A stretch of 64,000 nt of DNA from Helicobacteraceae bacterium (GCA_031288475.1 JAITRJ010000034.1:34208-98207); one strand, 5' to 3'. Shown: positions 39,228 to 49,876, numbered from the stretch's first letter. Program-made: numbers and translations. The notes: generated by a model from the sequence alone, not told the origin.

Positions 39228-41242
39228 TTATGTCGCAGACAGAGACCAATGAGATTATGAAATCGTTAAGCGTTTTGTACGTGGAAGATGATCGCCATAT
39301 TTTAGACGCAATCCAAAAACCGCTGGGTCGGCATGTTAAAGAACTGTATGTAGCCACAAACGGCGTGGAAGGACTTCATATCTTCTCTCTCTACGCCCCC
39401 GACATCGTGATTACCGATATAAAAATGCCGGTGATGGATGGACTCAAGATGGCGCGGGAAATAAAAACGCAAAGCCCCGGCACTCCGATCATCATCGTTT
39501 CTGCGTTCAACGAAGCGGAATATTTCACGTCCGCGCTGGACATCGGGATCGATCAGTACCTTTTTAAACCCATCAATATGGACGCGCTGATCGAGACGGT
39601 GGAGCGCTGCGCGAGACATGTCGCGCTTGAGAACGAAGTAAAGCGGAAGAGCGCGGAACTCGCCGCGAACATCAAAATTTTAAACGGATACAAGTATGCG
39701 ATTGATGTTTCGTCGTTTGTCTGTAAACTGGACAAATCCGGCAATTACGCCGACGTAAATCAGGCGCGCCGCGATCTTTTGGGCTACACAAAGGAAGAGC
39801 TTTTGGGCAAACGCTACACGATTCTCTGCCATACGCTCTTAAAGCCGGAGGAGAAGCTGGTCATTGAGGATGCAATTGATAAAAACCTGCTCTACAGAGG
39901 CGTAGTACGAATGCAGACAAAAAGCGGTAAATCGCTCTACTGTGACACCACGCTTGTGCCCATTTTTGACGAAAACGGGAAATGCCGCGAGATAATCTCG
40001 ATCGAACGGGACGTAACGGAGATGATCGAGAAGGCTTACACCGACACGCTGACCAACTATCCCAACCGCAAAGCGCTGCGAAGAGATATGGAAAACGTGC
40101 CGCTGCCAATGCTGATCGTTATTGACATTGACGACTTTGGATTAGTCAACGACTTCTACGGCAACAAGATCGGCGACGCTACGCTACGCGCAATTATTGA
40201 TACGCTTAACGCTTACGTCAAGCGGACGCTGCCGGAAGCGTGCGTTTATAAGTTCTCCGGCGACGAGTTTGCCGTTTTGCTCCCTGATAGATCCTTGTGC
40301 GGCGGAATACGTGAGTTTGTGCAGGGGATTATGAACGAGTTGGGCAGCGTACATTACACGCCGGATGATGTCGATTTGCTCCTCTCGTTCAGCGCTGGCT
40401 ACACCACGCAGAAAGAGCATGCACTCAGCAAGGCGAACATTGCGCTGCGCCACGCGAAAAAAAGCAAAGTCCCCATCGCCTGCTACGAAAGTCTCAGCAA
40501 CTCGGAGCAGGATTACACGCGAAACATCATCTGGACGAAAGTGATTAGAATGGCGACGGAAAACAACCAGATCGTCCCATGGTTCCAGCCCATCATTGAT
40601 ATGAAAACCAAATCGGTTATTCAATACGAGTGCCTTATGAGGATCGTTAACCCCGACGGCACGATCTCTATGCCCGACGAATTCCTGCCTATAGCGTACA
40701 GAACGCGGATATACTACACGATGAGCAAGATGATGATCAAAAAATCGTGCGAATACTTTGCCGATAAACCCTTCGACTTCAGCGTCAATATGACGATGCG
40801 GGAGATCGCCAACCGCGAAATGGTCGATTTCCTCAAGCAAATCGTTACGAAAACCGGAACGGCGCGCCGTTTTGTGCTGGAACTGCTGGAAAGCGACAGG
40901 TATGAATTTGACATTGAGGAGCATGTGGCGGAGATCAGAAATCTTGGCTGTAAAGTGGCGATTGACGACTTCGGTATGGGATATTCAAACTTTGATCGCC
41001 TCCTCCGCCTAAACGTGGATTACCTGAAAATCGACGGTACGATCATCTCCAAAATAGACACAGATCGCAACTCCCTGATGATCGCCGAAACGATCGCCAC
41101 CTTTGCTAAAAAGCTTGGCGTCCGCACGATCGCGGAGTATGTCCACAGCGATACGGTGGGTAACGTTGTCAACCGCTTCTCAATTGATTTCGCGCAGGGG
41201 TTTTTATACGGAAAACCGAGGCCGGAGATAACCACAAAGTGA
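39224..41242 (+). CDS. Response regulator-PAS-GGDEF-EAL protein
   Basis: REC 'DIVITDIKMPVMDGLKMAREI', PAS 'VNQARRDLLGYTKEELLGK', 'YKFSGDEFAVLLPDRS', EAL-type 'YECLMRIVNPDGTISMPDEFLPIAYRT', 'IDDFGMGYSNFDRLLRLNVDYLKIDG'. Confidence 0.93.
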   Translation: MIMSQTETNEIMKSLSVLYVEDDRHILDAIQKPLGRHVKELYVATNGVEGLHIFSLYAPDIVITDIKMPVMDGLKMAREIKTQSPGTPIIIVSAFNEAEYFTSALDIGIDQYLFKPINMDALIETVERCARHVALENEVKRKSAELAANIKILNGYKYAIDVSSFVCKLDKSGNYADVNQARRDLLGYTKEELLGKRYTILCHTLLKPEEKLVIEDAIDKNLLYRGVVRMQTKSGKSLYCDTTLVPIFDENGKCREIISIERDVTEMIEKAYTDTLTNYPNRKALRRDMENVPLPMLIVIDIDDFGLVNDFYGNKIGDATLRAIIDTLNAYVKRTLPEACVYKFSGDEFAVLLPDRSLCGGIREFVQGIMNELGSVHYTPDDVDLLLSFSAGYTTQKEHALSKANIALRHAKKSKVPIACYESLSNSEQDYTRNIIWTKVIRMATENNQIVPWFQPIIDMKTKSVIQYECLMRIVNPDGTISMPDEFLPIAYRTRIYYTMSKMMIKKSCEYFADKPFDFSVNMTMREIANREMVDFLKQIVTKTGTARRFVLELLESDRYEFDIEEHVAEIRNLGCKVAIDDFGMGYSNFDRLLRLNVDYLKIDGTIISKIDTDRNSLMIAETIATFAKKLGVRTIAEYVHSDTVGNVVNRFSIDFAQGFLYGKPRPEITTK

Positions 41243-42240
41243 TTCTCGCTTTGGAATCAAGCTGCGACGACAGCGCGGCAAGCGTGATCGACATAGAAAG
41301 CGGCGCGATTCTCTTTGAACGGAAGATAGCGCAGAACGAGGCGCACGGCGAATTTGGCGGCGTGGTGCCGGAGCTGGCCGCGCGTCTGCACGCCGAAAAT
41401 CTGCCAAAGCTGATCGAAAGCGCCGCCTCCTATCTGCCGCGCCTGAAGGCGGTCGCGGTTACAAACGCGCCCGGACTTACGGTATCGCTTGCGGAGGGTG
41501 TGGCGGCAGCGCAGGCGATCTCACTGGCTATGAGAATTCCGCTGCTTGCGATCAACCATATTAAAGGACACGTGTATTCGCTCTTTATCGATCGCGCTGC
41601 GACCTTCCCGCTGCTTGCGCTTATGGTCAGCGGCGGACATACCGAACTTATCGCGGCGCGAAGTTATGATCGCATGAGCGAGGTCGCCGTCACGCTGGAC
41701 GATTCGATCGGAGAAGCGTTTGACAAAGCGGCGGTTATGTTAGGCCGCGGTTATCCGGGCGGCGCTGTCATTGAGAATCTGGCGCGGGACGGAGACGAGA
41801 ACCGTTTTGAGTTCCCTCTGCCGTTAAAAAACGACAAGAGGATCGCCTTCAGCTTTTCGGGGCTGAAAAACTCGCTGCGGCTACTGCTGGAACGGCTGGG
41901 GGAAACAGACGATCAAACGAAACGGGATGTTGCGGCAAGCTTTCAAAAGGCGCTTTTCCGCCATTTGCTGGAAAAGACGCGGCTCTTTTTAAGCCTGGGA
42001 TCGCATGATGCCGAATACTTCGGAGTCGTGGGCGGGGTGAGCGCCAATCGCTGCCTGCGCTCCGCTTTTGAGGCGCTTGCTATGGAGTTTGGCTTAAAGT
42101 CGCTCTTTGCCCCCTTGGAGTACTGTTCGGACAACGCGGCGATGATCGCGCGCGCCGCGCTGGAAGCGTACAGGGCGGGAGAGTTCTGCGATCCATCCAA
42201 TGTCGCCATAGTTTCAAGAATTTCACTGGAGAGACGATGA
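41239..42240 (+). CDS. tsaD: tRNA N6-adenosine threonylcarbamoyltransferase TsaD
   Basis: 'ILALESSCDDSAASVID', 'NHIKGHVYSLF', 'LMVSGGHTELI', 'SIGEAFDKAAVMLGRGYPGG'. Confidence 0.97.
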   Translation: MILALESSCDDSAASVIDIESGAILFERKIAQNEAHGEFGGVVPELAARLHAENLPKLIESAASYLPRLKAVAVTNAPGLTVSLAEGVAAAQAISLAMRIPLLAINHIKGHVYSLFIDRAATFPLLALMVSGGHTELIAARSYDRMSEVAVTLDDSIGEAFDKAAVMLGRGYPGGAVIENLARDGDENRFEFPLPLKNDKRIAFSFSGLKNSLRLLLERLGETDDQTKRDVAASFQKALFRHLLEKTRLFLSLGSHDAEYFGVVGGVSANRCLRSAFEALAMEFGLKSLFAPLEYCSDNAAMIARAALEAYRAGEFCDPSNVAIVSRISLERR

Positions 42241-43067
42241 AAATATTTTTAATTTGCCTGTATGCTGCCACCGCGCTTTGGGCGCAGACGATCAACGCCG
42301 TTTGCGCGGTGGTGATGGACAAGGCGATCACGCTTTACGAGGTAGAAAACGCCGCCAAAGCGGATAGGATCAGCAAAGAGGAAGCGCTTAACAGATTAAT
42401 TGATCTGCGATTGAGAGAAGCAAAGATTGACGAGTTGAGATTAAGCGTGGACGAGGACGAAATTGATTTGCGACTGGAACAGATCGCCAAGCGGAGCAAT
42501 ATGAACGCCAGAGGTCTGCGCGAAGCGCTTACCGCGCGCGGAATCAACTATCAGGAGTACCGCGAAAACGCCAGAAAGGCGATTCTTAGCGAAAAGCTTG
42601 CCGCCGCCGTACTGTCCAGCGAGTCGATTCCGATAGGAGAAGAGGATGTCGAGCGCTACTACAACCAAAACCGCGCGAAATTTACCGCTCCTTCCGAGAT
42701 CACGGTGATCCAGTACGCCTCCAGAAACGAACGCTCGCTCCGCGAGGTGATGCAGAATCCTATGCTGAATCTTCCCGATGTAACGCAGACGACGCAGACA
42801 CTCAGCGCCAAAGAACTAAATCCCGTTCTTTACGCGACGCTTTCGGCGACAGACACAGGCAGATTTACCGCCGTTTTCCCCGCCGGCGATCGGCTTGTAA
42901 CACTGTTAGTACGCGGCAAAAAAGGAAGCGTTCAGCGAAGTTTGCAGGATGCGCGGCTGGAGATATACGAGGAGTTAAGAAGGGAGTACGAGGATCGATC
43001 GATAGCCAACTACTTCGCAAAGGAGCGGGCAAGAACGGAAGTGGTGATTTTACGAGAGGTAAAGTAA
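42237..43067 (+). CDS. SurA-like periplasmic chaperone/peptidyl-prolyl isomerase
   Basis: Signal peptide; 'VEDVERYYNQNRAKFTAPSEITVIQYA'-type region and SurA_N-like helices. Confidence 0.75.
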   Translation: MKIFLICLYAATALWAQTINAVCAVVMDKAITLYEVENAAKADRISKEEALNRLIDLRLREAKIDELRLSVDEDEIDLRLEQIAKRSNMNARGLREALTARGINYQEYRENARKAILSEKLAAAVLSSESIPIGEEDVERYYNQNRAKFTAPSEITVIQYASRNERSLREVMQNPMLNLPDVTQTTQTLSAKELNPVLYATLSATDTGRFTAVFPAGDRLVTLLVRGKKGSVQRSLQDARLEIYEELRREYEDRSIANYFAKERARTEVVILREVK

Positions 43068-43120
43068 TCAGTCGCCACGCAGAAAAAGTAGGATAGAATC
43101 GCGCAGCAGAGAGGGAAACG

Positions 43121-44605
43121 ATGATCACATATCTTCAAAAACACAGAACTTTCTTAATTGTGGTGCTGAGCGTAACGGTATTCGCCTTCGTCGGCGCTGG
43201 CTTTGTAGGATGGGGCGACTACGGCTATGGTTCCAGAGCGGGCGCGGTTGCTGTCGTGGGAGATGAGAAGATTACGATTGAGCAATATGTACGTCATTAC
43301 GGCAATAGCCGTAGTTATTATGCGCAATCTCCCGATCAGCCGCTGAATAAAGATATATTGATTCAGGAAACGCTAGAAAGCCTGATTGCGGAAACTTTGC
43401 TGTTGAACTACGCGCGCGATATCGGGTTAATGGCGAACGACGATGAGATTTCAAGCGTCATTATGTCGGACCAGAGTTTTTACAAGGATGGCAGGTTCGA
43501 CAAAAAAGCGTACGTAGCCGCGCTGAACTCTATTGGCGAGGACGTGAAGAGCTTTGAGGCAAAAGTAGGACATCAGCTTACCATCAATAAGCTTGCTAAA
43601 TATCTTTGGCTTCCGGCGACCGCGTTAGAAAAGGAATCCGTCGCCGCCTCAAGGTCTCTTGCCGATCGCATTAGCTATAAAATCATTGAGGCTCCAAAAA
43701 AAATCGACGTTAGTGACAGAGAGAAGCTGGAGTATTACGAAGCGAACAGATTACGGTTTATGGATGAACCGAAATACGACGTCGAATACATCATAATCGC
43801 CGCGGGCGATCAGAATGCGAGCGAAGAGGAGGCGAAGAACTACTACGAAAAAAATCTCAGCGAGTTTTTCAGCGAAGACGGCGAAGTCGAAGCATTTGAA
43901 GCGGTTAAAGAAAAGGCGCTTGTTCGCGCGAGGTTTGGTAAGGCGCGAAACGAGGCGCGGCGTATGAGAATAACATGGCGTGATGGCGGCGTAACGCCGC
44001 TGATCGCGCAAAATATTCAGATACGCAACGAAACGTTGCCGTATGAAGTTATGCTGGAGGTGGAAAACGATCAGAGTATGGAGATCTCTAATCCGATCGA
44101 AACGGCGGAGGGCTACGCGCTGGCAAGAACAGTGCGGCGGATAAACAGCGAGCCTCTTCCCTTTGAGGCGGTAAAAGGCGAAATTACGGCGGCGATAAAG
44201 GCACGGAAGATAAAAGAATATCTTGAAAGCGAAGGCGAAAAACAGCACCGTACCTTTAAAGGCGCCACCACCAAATTCATCACGCGCTCGGATACTGATG
44301 CGCTCAAAGGCTTGAACGAAAGTGAGGCGGAAGCCGTGTTGTATGAGGTTTTCATCTCAAAAACAAAAGAGGGATACGTGGTGCTGGATGGCAGAGCCGT
44401 ACTTTTCCGCGTTTTGGAACAGAAGTTGTTTGATGAAAACAAGGCGAAAGAAATGGACGAAATGCTGGGCGAAAGCATCGCTATGTTCAAGCAGCGGCAG
44501 ATTCAATGGGGAGTTTTGACTATGTTGAAGTTGCAAAACCGCTACCCCATCACTCGCTACGATTCCGCAATAAAGGACGCGATTGCCGTATATTTTAGCG
44601 ATTGA
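43121..44605 (+). CDS. SurA_N/PpiD-like membrane-anchored peptidyl-prolyl isomerase
   Basis: N-terminal TM helix 'FLIVVLSVTVFAFVGAGFVGWGDYGYGS', 'VAVVGDEKITIEQYVRHYGNSR', 'LIQETLESLIAETLLLNYARDIGLMANDDEI'. Confidence 0.88.
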   Translation: MITYLQKHRTFLIVVLSVTVFAFVGAGFVGWGDYGYGSRAGAVAVVGDEKITIEQYVRHYGNSRSYYAQSPDQPLNKDILIQETLESLIAETLLLNYARDIGLMANDDEISSVIMSDQSFYKDGRFDKKAYVAALNSIGEDVKSFEAKVGHQLTINKLAKYLWLPATALEKESVAASRSLADRISYKIIEAPKKIDVSDREKLEYYEANRLRFMDEPKYDVEYIIIAAGDQNASEEEAKNYYEKNLSEFFSEDGEVEAFEAVKEKALVRARFGKARNEARRMRITWRDGGVTPLIAQNIQIRNETLPYEVMLEVENDQSMEISNPIETAEGYALARTVRRINSEPLPFEAVKGEITAAIKARKIKEYLESEGEKQHRTFKGATTKFITRSDTDALKGLNESEAEAVLYEVFISKTKEGYVVLDGRAVLFRVLEQKLFDENKAKEMDEMLGESIAMFKQRQIQWGVLTMLKLQNRYPITRYDSAIKDAIAVYFSD

Positions 44606-45983
44606 CATCGGCTCCAACAAAATCTGCGCTCTCGTGGCACGGATTGAAAATGGTTCGCCCGTCATCGTAGGCAGCGGCGTCGCAAAGTCGCAGGGGTTGA
44701 AAAAAGGAGCGATCGTCAACATTGAACTTGCGGCAAGCGCGATAAAAAACGCGGTTGATTACGCTTCAAAACAGGCGGGCGTGGAGACGCCACACGCAAT
44801 CGTCTCCGTAAGCGGCGCGTATATTACCAGCGTTGACTCGCAGGGCAAAGCGAGTTTGCCCACCAAGGAAATCGCGGTAAAGGATATCAACCGCGCTATG
44901 CAAACTGCCATATACCACGCGGTTGTCGCCAAAGATTGCGAGATTCTGCACGCCTTGCCGTATAACTTCAAGGTAGATGATCAGTGCGGCGTACAGGATC
45001 CGGTGGGTATGAGCGGTTCTATGCTGGAAATGAGCGTACATATCATTACGGCGCAAAAAAGCGCGATGGAGAATCTGCGTAAAACCATACGCGCGGCGGG
45101 CGTAGAGATAGAGAATCTGGTATTTTCCGGCTATGCCTCTGCAATCGCGGTGTTGAGCGACGACGAAAAAGAGCTTGGCGCCTGTGTGATCGACATTGGC
45201 GCTTCCACCTGCAACCTCGTTGTTTACGCCAACAACGCCCCGCGCGCCAACGGCTTCCTGCCTGTGGGTGGGGCGCATATTACCGCCGATCTATCAATGG
45301 CTCTGCACACGCCTCCATACGCAGCTGAGCGGGTAAAGCTGGAATACGGATCGTTTTATTCGCGCCCGTCCGTGGCTGGCGACAAGCCAAGGGCGGAACC
45401 GTCCGTTCAGAACATTGAGATTCCCAAAATAGGCAATGAAAATGAGACCCATCTGGTTTCGCTGGATATCGTTTCCACCGTGATCGGCGCGCGCGTTGAG
45501 GAAACGCTGATGATTCTGGCGGGGCAACTTGAGCGGAGCCGCCTCAAAGGAGTTCTGGGTGCTGGCGTAGTTCTGACTGGCGGCGCGTCCAAACACAGCG
45601 GGCTGGCCGATGTCGCCGCCTATAGTTTTGGCAGTATCCCCGTACGAATCGCAAGACCAAAGCCGTTAAGCGGTCTTGTCGAAAGCCTGCGCGATCCGGT
45701 TTACTCCGTCGCGCTGGGGCTGATACGCTACGCGGCGAACGAATCGGCGCTCTACGAGTTTGACTCGGCGGGAAACCTGCGCTATCGGCCGCACAAAGGC
45801 AGCGTAGAACAAGAAAATGTGCAAGCAATCGCCGAATCTCTAGGTAAGCTTGACAGCGGCGGAGAGGAGAGCGGGACGAAAAAAACTAATCTCGCCGATA
45901 TAATCACGACTCCGGACATTGCCAAACCCGGCATAAAGGGCAGACTCAAGCAGTGCTGGGAGTGGTTGACGACGATGTTTTAA
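44583..45983 (+). CDS. ftsA: Cell division protein FtsA
   Basis: 'ILAIDIGSNKICALVARIENG', 'VIDIGASTCNLVVY', 'VVLTGGASKHSGLADVAAYSFGSIPVRIARPK', C-terminal amphipathic 'RLKQCWEWLTTMF*'; TTG start; precedes ftsZ. Confidence 0.96.
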   Translation: MPYILAIDIGSNKICALVARIENGSPVIVGSGVAKSQGLKKGAIVNIELAASAIKNAVDYASKQAGVETPHAIVSVSGAYITSVDSQGKASLPTKEIAVKDINRAMQTAIYHAVVAKDCEILHALPYNFKVDDQCGVQDPVGMSGSMLEMSVHIITAQKSAMENLRKTIRAAGVEIENLVFSGYASAIAVLSDDEKELGACVIDIGASTCNLVVYANNAPRANGFLPVGGAHITADLSMALHTPPYAAERVKLEYGSFYSRPSVAGDKPRAEPSVQNIEIPKIGNENETHLVSLDIVSTVIGARVEETLMILAGQLERSRLKGVLGAGVVLTGGASKHSGLADVAAYSFGSIPVRIARPKPLSGLVESLRDPVYSVALGLIRYAANESALYEFDSAGNLRYRPHKGSVEQENVQAIAESLGKLDSGGEESGTKKTNLADIITTPDIAKPGIKGRLKQCWEWLTTMF

Positions 45984-46113
45984 CGCGGCGGAGCGGGGAA
46001 AGAGAGAAATGGCGCAACAAAAAAGAGACGAGTTTGCCGATATAACTATATGCGCTACGGCTGCAAAAGCTGATTTAAGCAGTGCGGGAGCGGCTGACAA
46101 CATTGTTTTAAGG
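45984..46113 (+). repeat. Diverged duplicate of the ftsA 3' end (ftsA-ftsZ intergenic)
   Basis: 'aaaaaagagacgagtttgccgatataactatatgcg...ttaagcagtgcgggagcggctgacaacattgttttaagg' aligns to ftsA 3' 'acgaaaaaaactaatctcgccgatataatcacgac...tcaagcagtgctgggagtggttgacgacgatgttttaacg'. Confidence 0.65.
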
Positions 46114-46120
46114 GCTGAAA

Positions 46121-47245
46121 ATGGAAAATTTATTTAACGTGGAAGAGAGCCGCAGGCAGAATGTTGTAACCATAAAAGTTGTGGGCGTCGGCGGCGGCGG
46201 CAATAATATGGTGGATCGTATGGTGCGCGAAGGTCTCAAAGGTGTGGAAATGATCGCCGCGAATACCGATTTACAACATCTCGCGACTTCGCTTGCCGCC
46301 TGCAAACTTCAGCTTGGTGAAAAGCTCACCAAAGGGCTTGGCGCGGGAATGAAACCGGAAGTGGGTAAAGAGGCGGCGGAGGAGAGTTATGAACACATTA
46401 AAGAGACGCTCAAAGGCGCGAACATTGTATTCGTAGCGACCGGACTCGGCGGCGGCACGGGCACCGGAGCCTCCAGCGTAGTGGCGCGCGCCGCCAGAGA
46501 GATGGGCGCTTTAACGATCGCCGTTTGCACGATGCCCTTCGCCAACGAAGGCAAAAAACGAATGAGCCTCGCGAGGCAAGGGCTTGAAGACCTGAAAAAA
46601 GAGTGTGATTCGATTGTACTGATCCAAAACCAAAAATTGCTGTCGGTGATCGATAAAAACGTCGGATATAACGAAAGCTTTGTCATTGTGGATTCCGTGC
46701 TTGCCCGCGCCGTTCGCGGTATGAGCTCAATCGTCCTGCCAAACGATATGCCCGGCATCAAGACTGACTTTGCCGATCTCTCGACCGTAATGGGACATAA
46801 GGGGACAGCGCTTTTAGGCATGGGCAGCGCCAAGGGGGGCGACGCTGCGTACAACGCGATTAAAGAGGCGATCGAATCGCCGCTTCTGGAAAATCTCTCG
46901 ATCAACGGAGCATGCGGCGTATTGGTGAACTTCCAGTTCAACCCAAATTACCCTTTTGCCGCGATCGATCGCGCTCTGGCTTTTATCAACGAGGCGGCGG
47001 ACGAAAACGCCGAAGTGATATTCGGAACAACGCAGGATGAAAACATGGATGCCGAAGAGGTAGCCGTAACGATTATAGCAACGGGTTTTGATATGTTGGC
47101 GGCGAACAATCCGCCGCATGCGGCAGAAAAAACGGCTCAGAAGCCGCCGATAATCAGGCCGATGTTTGACAGAAAAACGGGAACCGACGGGTACAACGGC
47201 ACCGACCTGGACATTCCGCCTTATATAAGAAACCAATTGGATTAA
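46121..47245 (+). CDS. ftsZ: Cell division protein FtsZ
   Basis: 'IKVVGVGGGGNNMVDRMVREGLKGVEMIAANTDLQHL', 'GLGGGTGTGASSVVARAAREMGALTIAV'. Confidence 0.98.
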   Translation: MENLFNVEESRRQNVVTIKVVGVGGGGNNMVDRMVREGLKGVEMIAANTDLQHLATSLAACKLQLGEKLTKGLGAGMKPEVGKEAAEESYEHIKETLKGANIVFVATGLGGGTGTGASSVVARAAREMGALTIAVCTMPFANEGKKRMSLARQGLEDLKKECDSIVLIQNQKLLSVIDKNVGYNESFVIVDSVLARAVRGMSSIVLPNDMPGIKTDFADLSTVMGHKGTALLGMGSAKGGDAAYNAIKEAIESPLLENLSINGACGVLVNFQFNPNYPFAAIDRALAFINEAADENAEVIFGTTQDENMDAEEVAVTIIATGFDMLAANNPPHAAEKTAQKPPIIRPMFDRKTGTDGYNGTDLDIPPYIRNQLD

Positions 47246-47285
47246 GCTCCGCCGCAATTCAGTTCCGGCAAAAAATAAGCGTGAG

Positions 47286-47328
47286 AAAAGGCCGGCAAGC
47301 GGCGGGGCTGTTGCGCCTTGGCCTTTTT
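47286..47328 (+). terminator. Candidate intrinsic terminator after ftsZ
   Basis: AAAAGGCC ... GGCCTTTTT hairpin with T-run. Confidence 0.6.
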
Positions 47329-47566
47329 GCGCGTTTTAATGTACAAACGCAACTTTTTGAGCGGATGATGGTGAATTCTCAATTTTCGGGACTTAAATGC
47401 CATTTCTAGTGTTCAAATGCCACGCCATCACTTATAGGGCAGCGCGCTAAACGCAAACTGCATATATCCAGAGGCAAAAATGGCTAAATCGCAACGCATA
47501 TTGTATTGTAAAGAACAGGCAATAAAACAATGGCGCTAGAATTTGTCGACATATCCGCTGAGAACC

Positions 47567-48700
47567 AAAATGAAAAAATTAAAGCAGGACGCAGAAGAAT
47601 TGTTGCTGGCTCACTCGCAGGCAAAAATTGAATTTTATAGACGGTATTTATCGCGTTATCTAAAGATACTGCGTCAAGCTCAATCTATTAAACAGATAAA
47701 CATATACGAAATGTATTTTGCGGAATGGGAATATACGGCGGCGGGAAAGGAAGCCCTACAACCGCGTTTGAAACGATTAAAAAGGTTATTTCAAAATATA
47801 AAACAGGTACAAAATATCATTGATAATAAACGATAAAGAAGAAGAGCAGATTGAACGGGTAAAGAAATATTTTGAGAACACCAAAAAGAACTGCGCGGCA
47901 TCGTATATCACAATAAAGATATTGACGAAATGTTCAAGATTGTTAAAAACGACGTTTCAAAATCCACTTCTAATATTCGTAATCTGATATTTATCGATCC
48001 ATACGGATATAAGAATATCAAGAAAGAAATTACAGACGATTTAACAGACAATAAGAAAACCGAGATAATTTTATTTCTGCCAATTTCTCATATATATCGC
48101 TTCTCAAAAGCGGCGATCGCCTACGAAAATTCGGCACGGTTTCAAGCGTTGCAGATTTTATCAACGGCTTTATTCCGAGCAAGAACAGACAAAAATAGCA
48201 AGCGGCGGCATAATAGATTATATCCAAATATCACAGATGCGCCGAAACAACAAGGATGTTTTGCCGTGTCCTGCTATATTGAGAGAAACGCGGTAAATAA
48301 ATTCGCTTTGTCTTTATGACTTCCGATATTCTCGGATTTGAAAAAATCTTAGAGGTAGAATGGAGGCTTAACGAAGAAACGGGAGGAAATTCAATATGCC
48401 GAAAGAACCCAATTTATTCAGCGAAATCGGCACGGAAAAAATAATAGAAATGGCAGTCTCATTAAATTAAAACGATTATTAAGCGACAAATTAAAACATA
48501 CAGAGACAAACTGCGAAATTTATTACTTTACCATTATAAACTAGTTTTTGCCCAAGCACACAAACTAGATTTTTACAGAATGACAAAATAACAATCCTCA
48601 TTTCAAGATTTATGATTGCAAAAGAAAAAACGCATTTTATATTTCATACGAATATTATAAGGGTAATGGTGTCAAAATTAGATATAGAATAGTGAAATAA
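47567..48700 (+). pseudogene. Decayed three-Cys-motif partner protein TcmP
   Basis: Across frames: 'LLLAHSQAKIEFYRRYLSRYLKIL...INIYEMYFAEWEYTAAGK', 'INDKEEEQIERVKKYF', 'IRNLIFIDPYGYKNIKKEITDDLTDNKKTEIILFLPISHIYRFSKAAI', 'ILGFEKILEVEWRLNEETGG', 'NMPKEPNLFSEIGTEK'. Confidence 0.75.
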
Positions 48701-48721
48701 AAAACGACTAGGATTGAATGG

Positions 48722-49451
48722 ATGGATAAGACTTGGAATCCCGTAACGGGTTGTTCTAAAATTTCGGCGGGCTGCCAAAACTGCTACGCTGGACGGATGA
48801 CGTATCGCCTTCAATCAATAGGACAGGAGCAATACAAAAACGGTTTTGATTTAAGCGCTTCGCCGCGACGCGCTTAAAAAACCGCTGAGCTGGAAAAGCC
48901 CTCACTCTATTTTCGTTTGTTCGATGGGCGATCTTTTTCATAAAAATACGCCGATCGGTTTCATTAACCAAGTAATGGAAATTGTTAAACAAACGCCGTG
49001 CCATCGCTATCAACCGCTTACAGAAAAAACGGACGTATGGCGGATTATTTCAGAGATCGCAGCATTCCAAAAAATGTCTGGCTGGGCGTTGCGGTGGAAA
49101 ATCAAGCCGCAAAATCTCGCATTGATTTTCTGCGAACTCCCGACTGCCCGTTCGTTTTATTTCGTGAGAGCCGTTATTAGAGGACTTAGACGCGTTAAAT
49201 TTGACAAATATAGATTGGGTGATTGTCGGCAGCGAGAACGGATAAACGGGCGACCAATGTTAAAAGAGTGAGTATTGTCGATCCAATAAGCAGTCGCCGC
49301 TGAAGCTGCTTTTCTCTTTAAGCAGTGGGGAATTTGCGGCGGCGATCAGGTTAAAATAGACAAACATCGCAATGAGAAGTTGATTGACGACGTAATTTAT
49401 CAAGCTACGCCGCAAGATCAAGCAGACTGTTTTTCTTTAAACGAACATTGA
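48722..49451 (+). pseudogene. Decayed DUF5131 / phage Gp37-Gp68-family three-Cys-motif protein
   Basis: Across frames: '[44 protein letters not shown]', 'IFVCSMGDLFHKNTPIGFINQVMEIVKQTPCHRYQ.LT', 'NVWLGVAVENQ', 'LTNIDWVIVGSENG', 'FKQWGICGGDQVKIDKHRNEKLIDDVIYQ'. Confidence 0.82.
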
Positions 49452-49876
49452 AGCGCCTTTTAATCAGAATTTAATTATGTAAGTGGATTTATTGACATAA
49501 GCTTTTACGGGAACAGAAAAAAGAAAGTTTTTGCATTGGTTTGAGAAAATTTGCATCAATAAAGAAGACAAAGACGTGAAAGATCGTAACACTACCTGTC
49601 ATTATACGACGCTGAAATCGGATATCGGAGATATAATAGTCGCTAAGCGCTTCCGGTATTTCCAATCAAAGAAGTTTCTTTATTACCGCCGCGACCGTAA
49701 CATTTTCTTATTAATGCTGCTGTACGAAAGAGCTTGAGGAATTATAAATAGTAAAATGACGGGCGCGGCTAATTTGTGCTTGCAGAGAGGCTCTTTCTGC
49801 GCTCCGCGACAATCGTGCGGCAGAGCACTATAAGCTGTCTGACACTTACGCGCTCTTTTATCGTTGCGCAAAAGCC

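Noticed and set aside
40184-40924. 246-aa minus ORF inside the GGDEF-EAL gene
   Set aside because: Antisense shadow of a well-supported coding gene.
49531-49737. Small ORF after the DUF5131 remnant considered as a toxin-antitoxin gene
   Set aside because: No recognisable TA motif and it sits in clearly degraded DNA.
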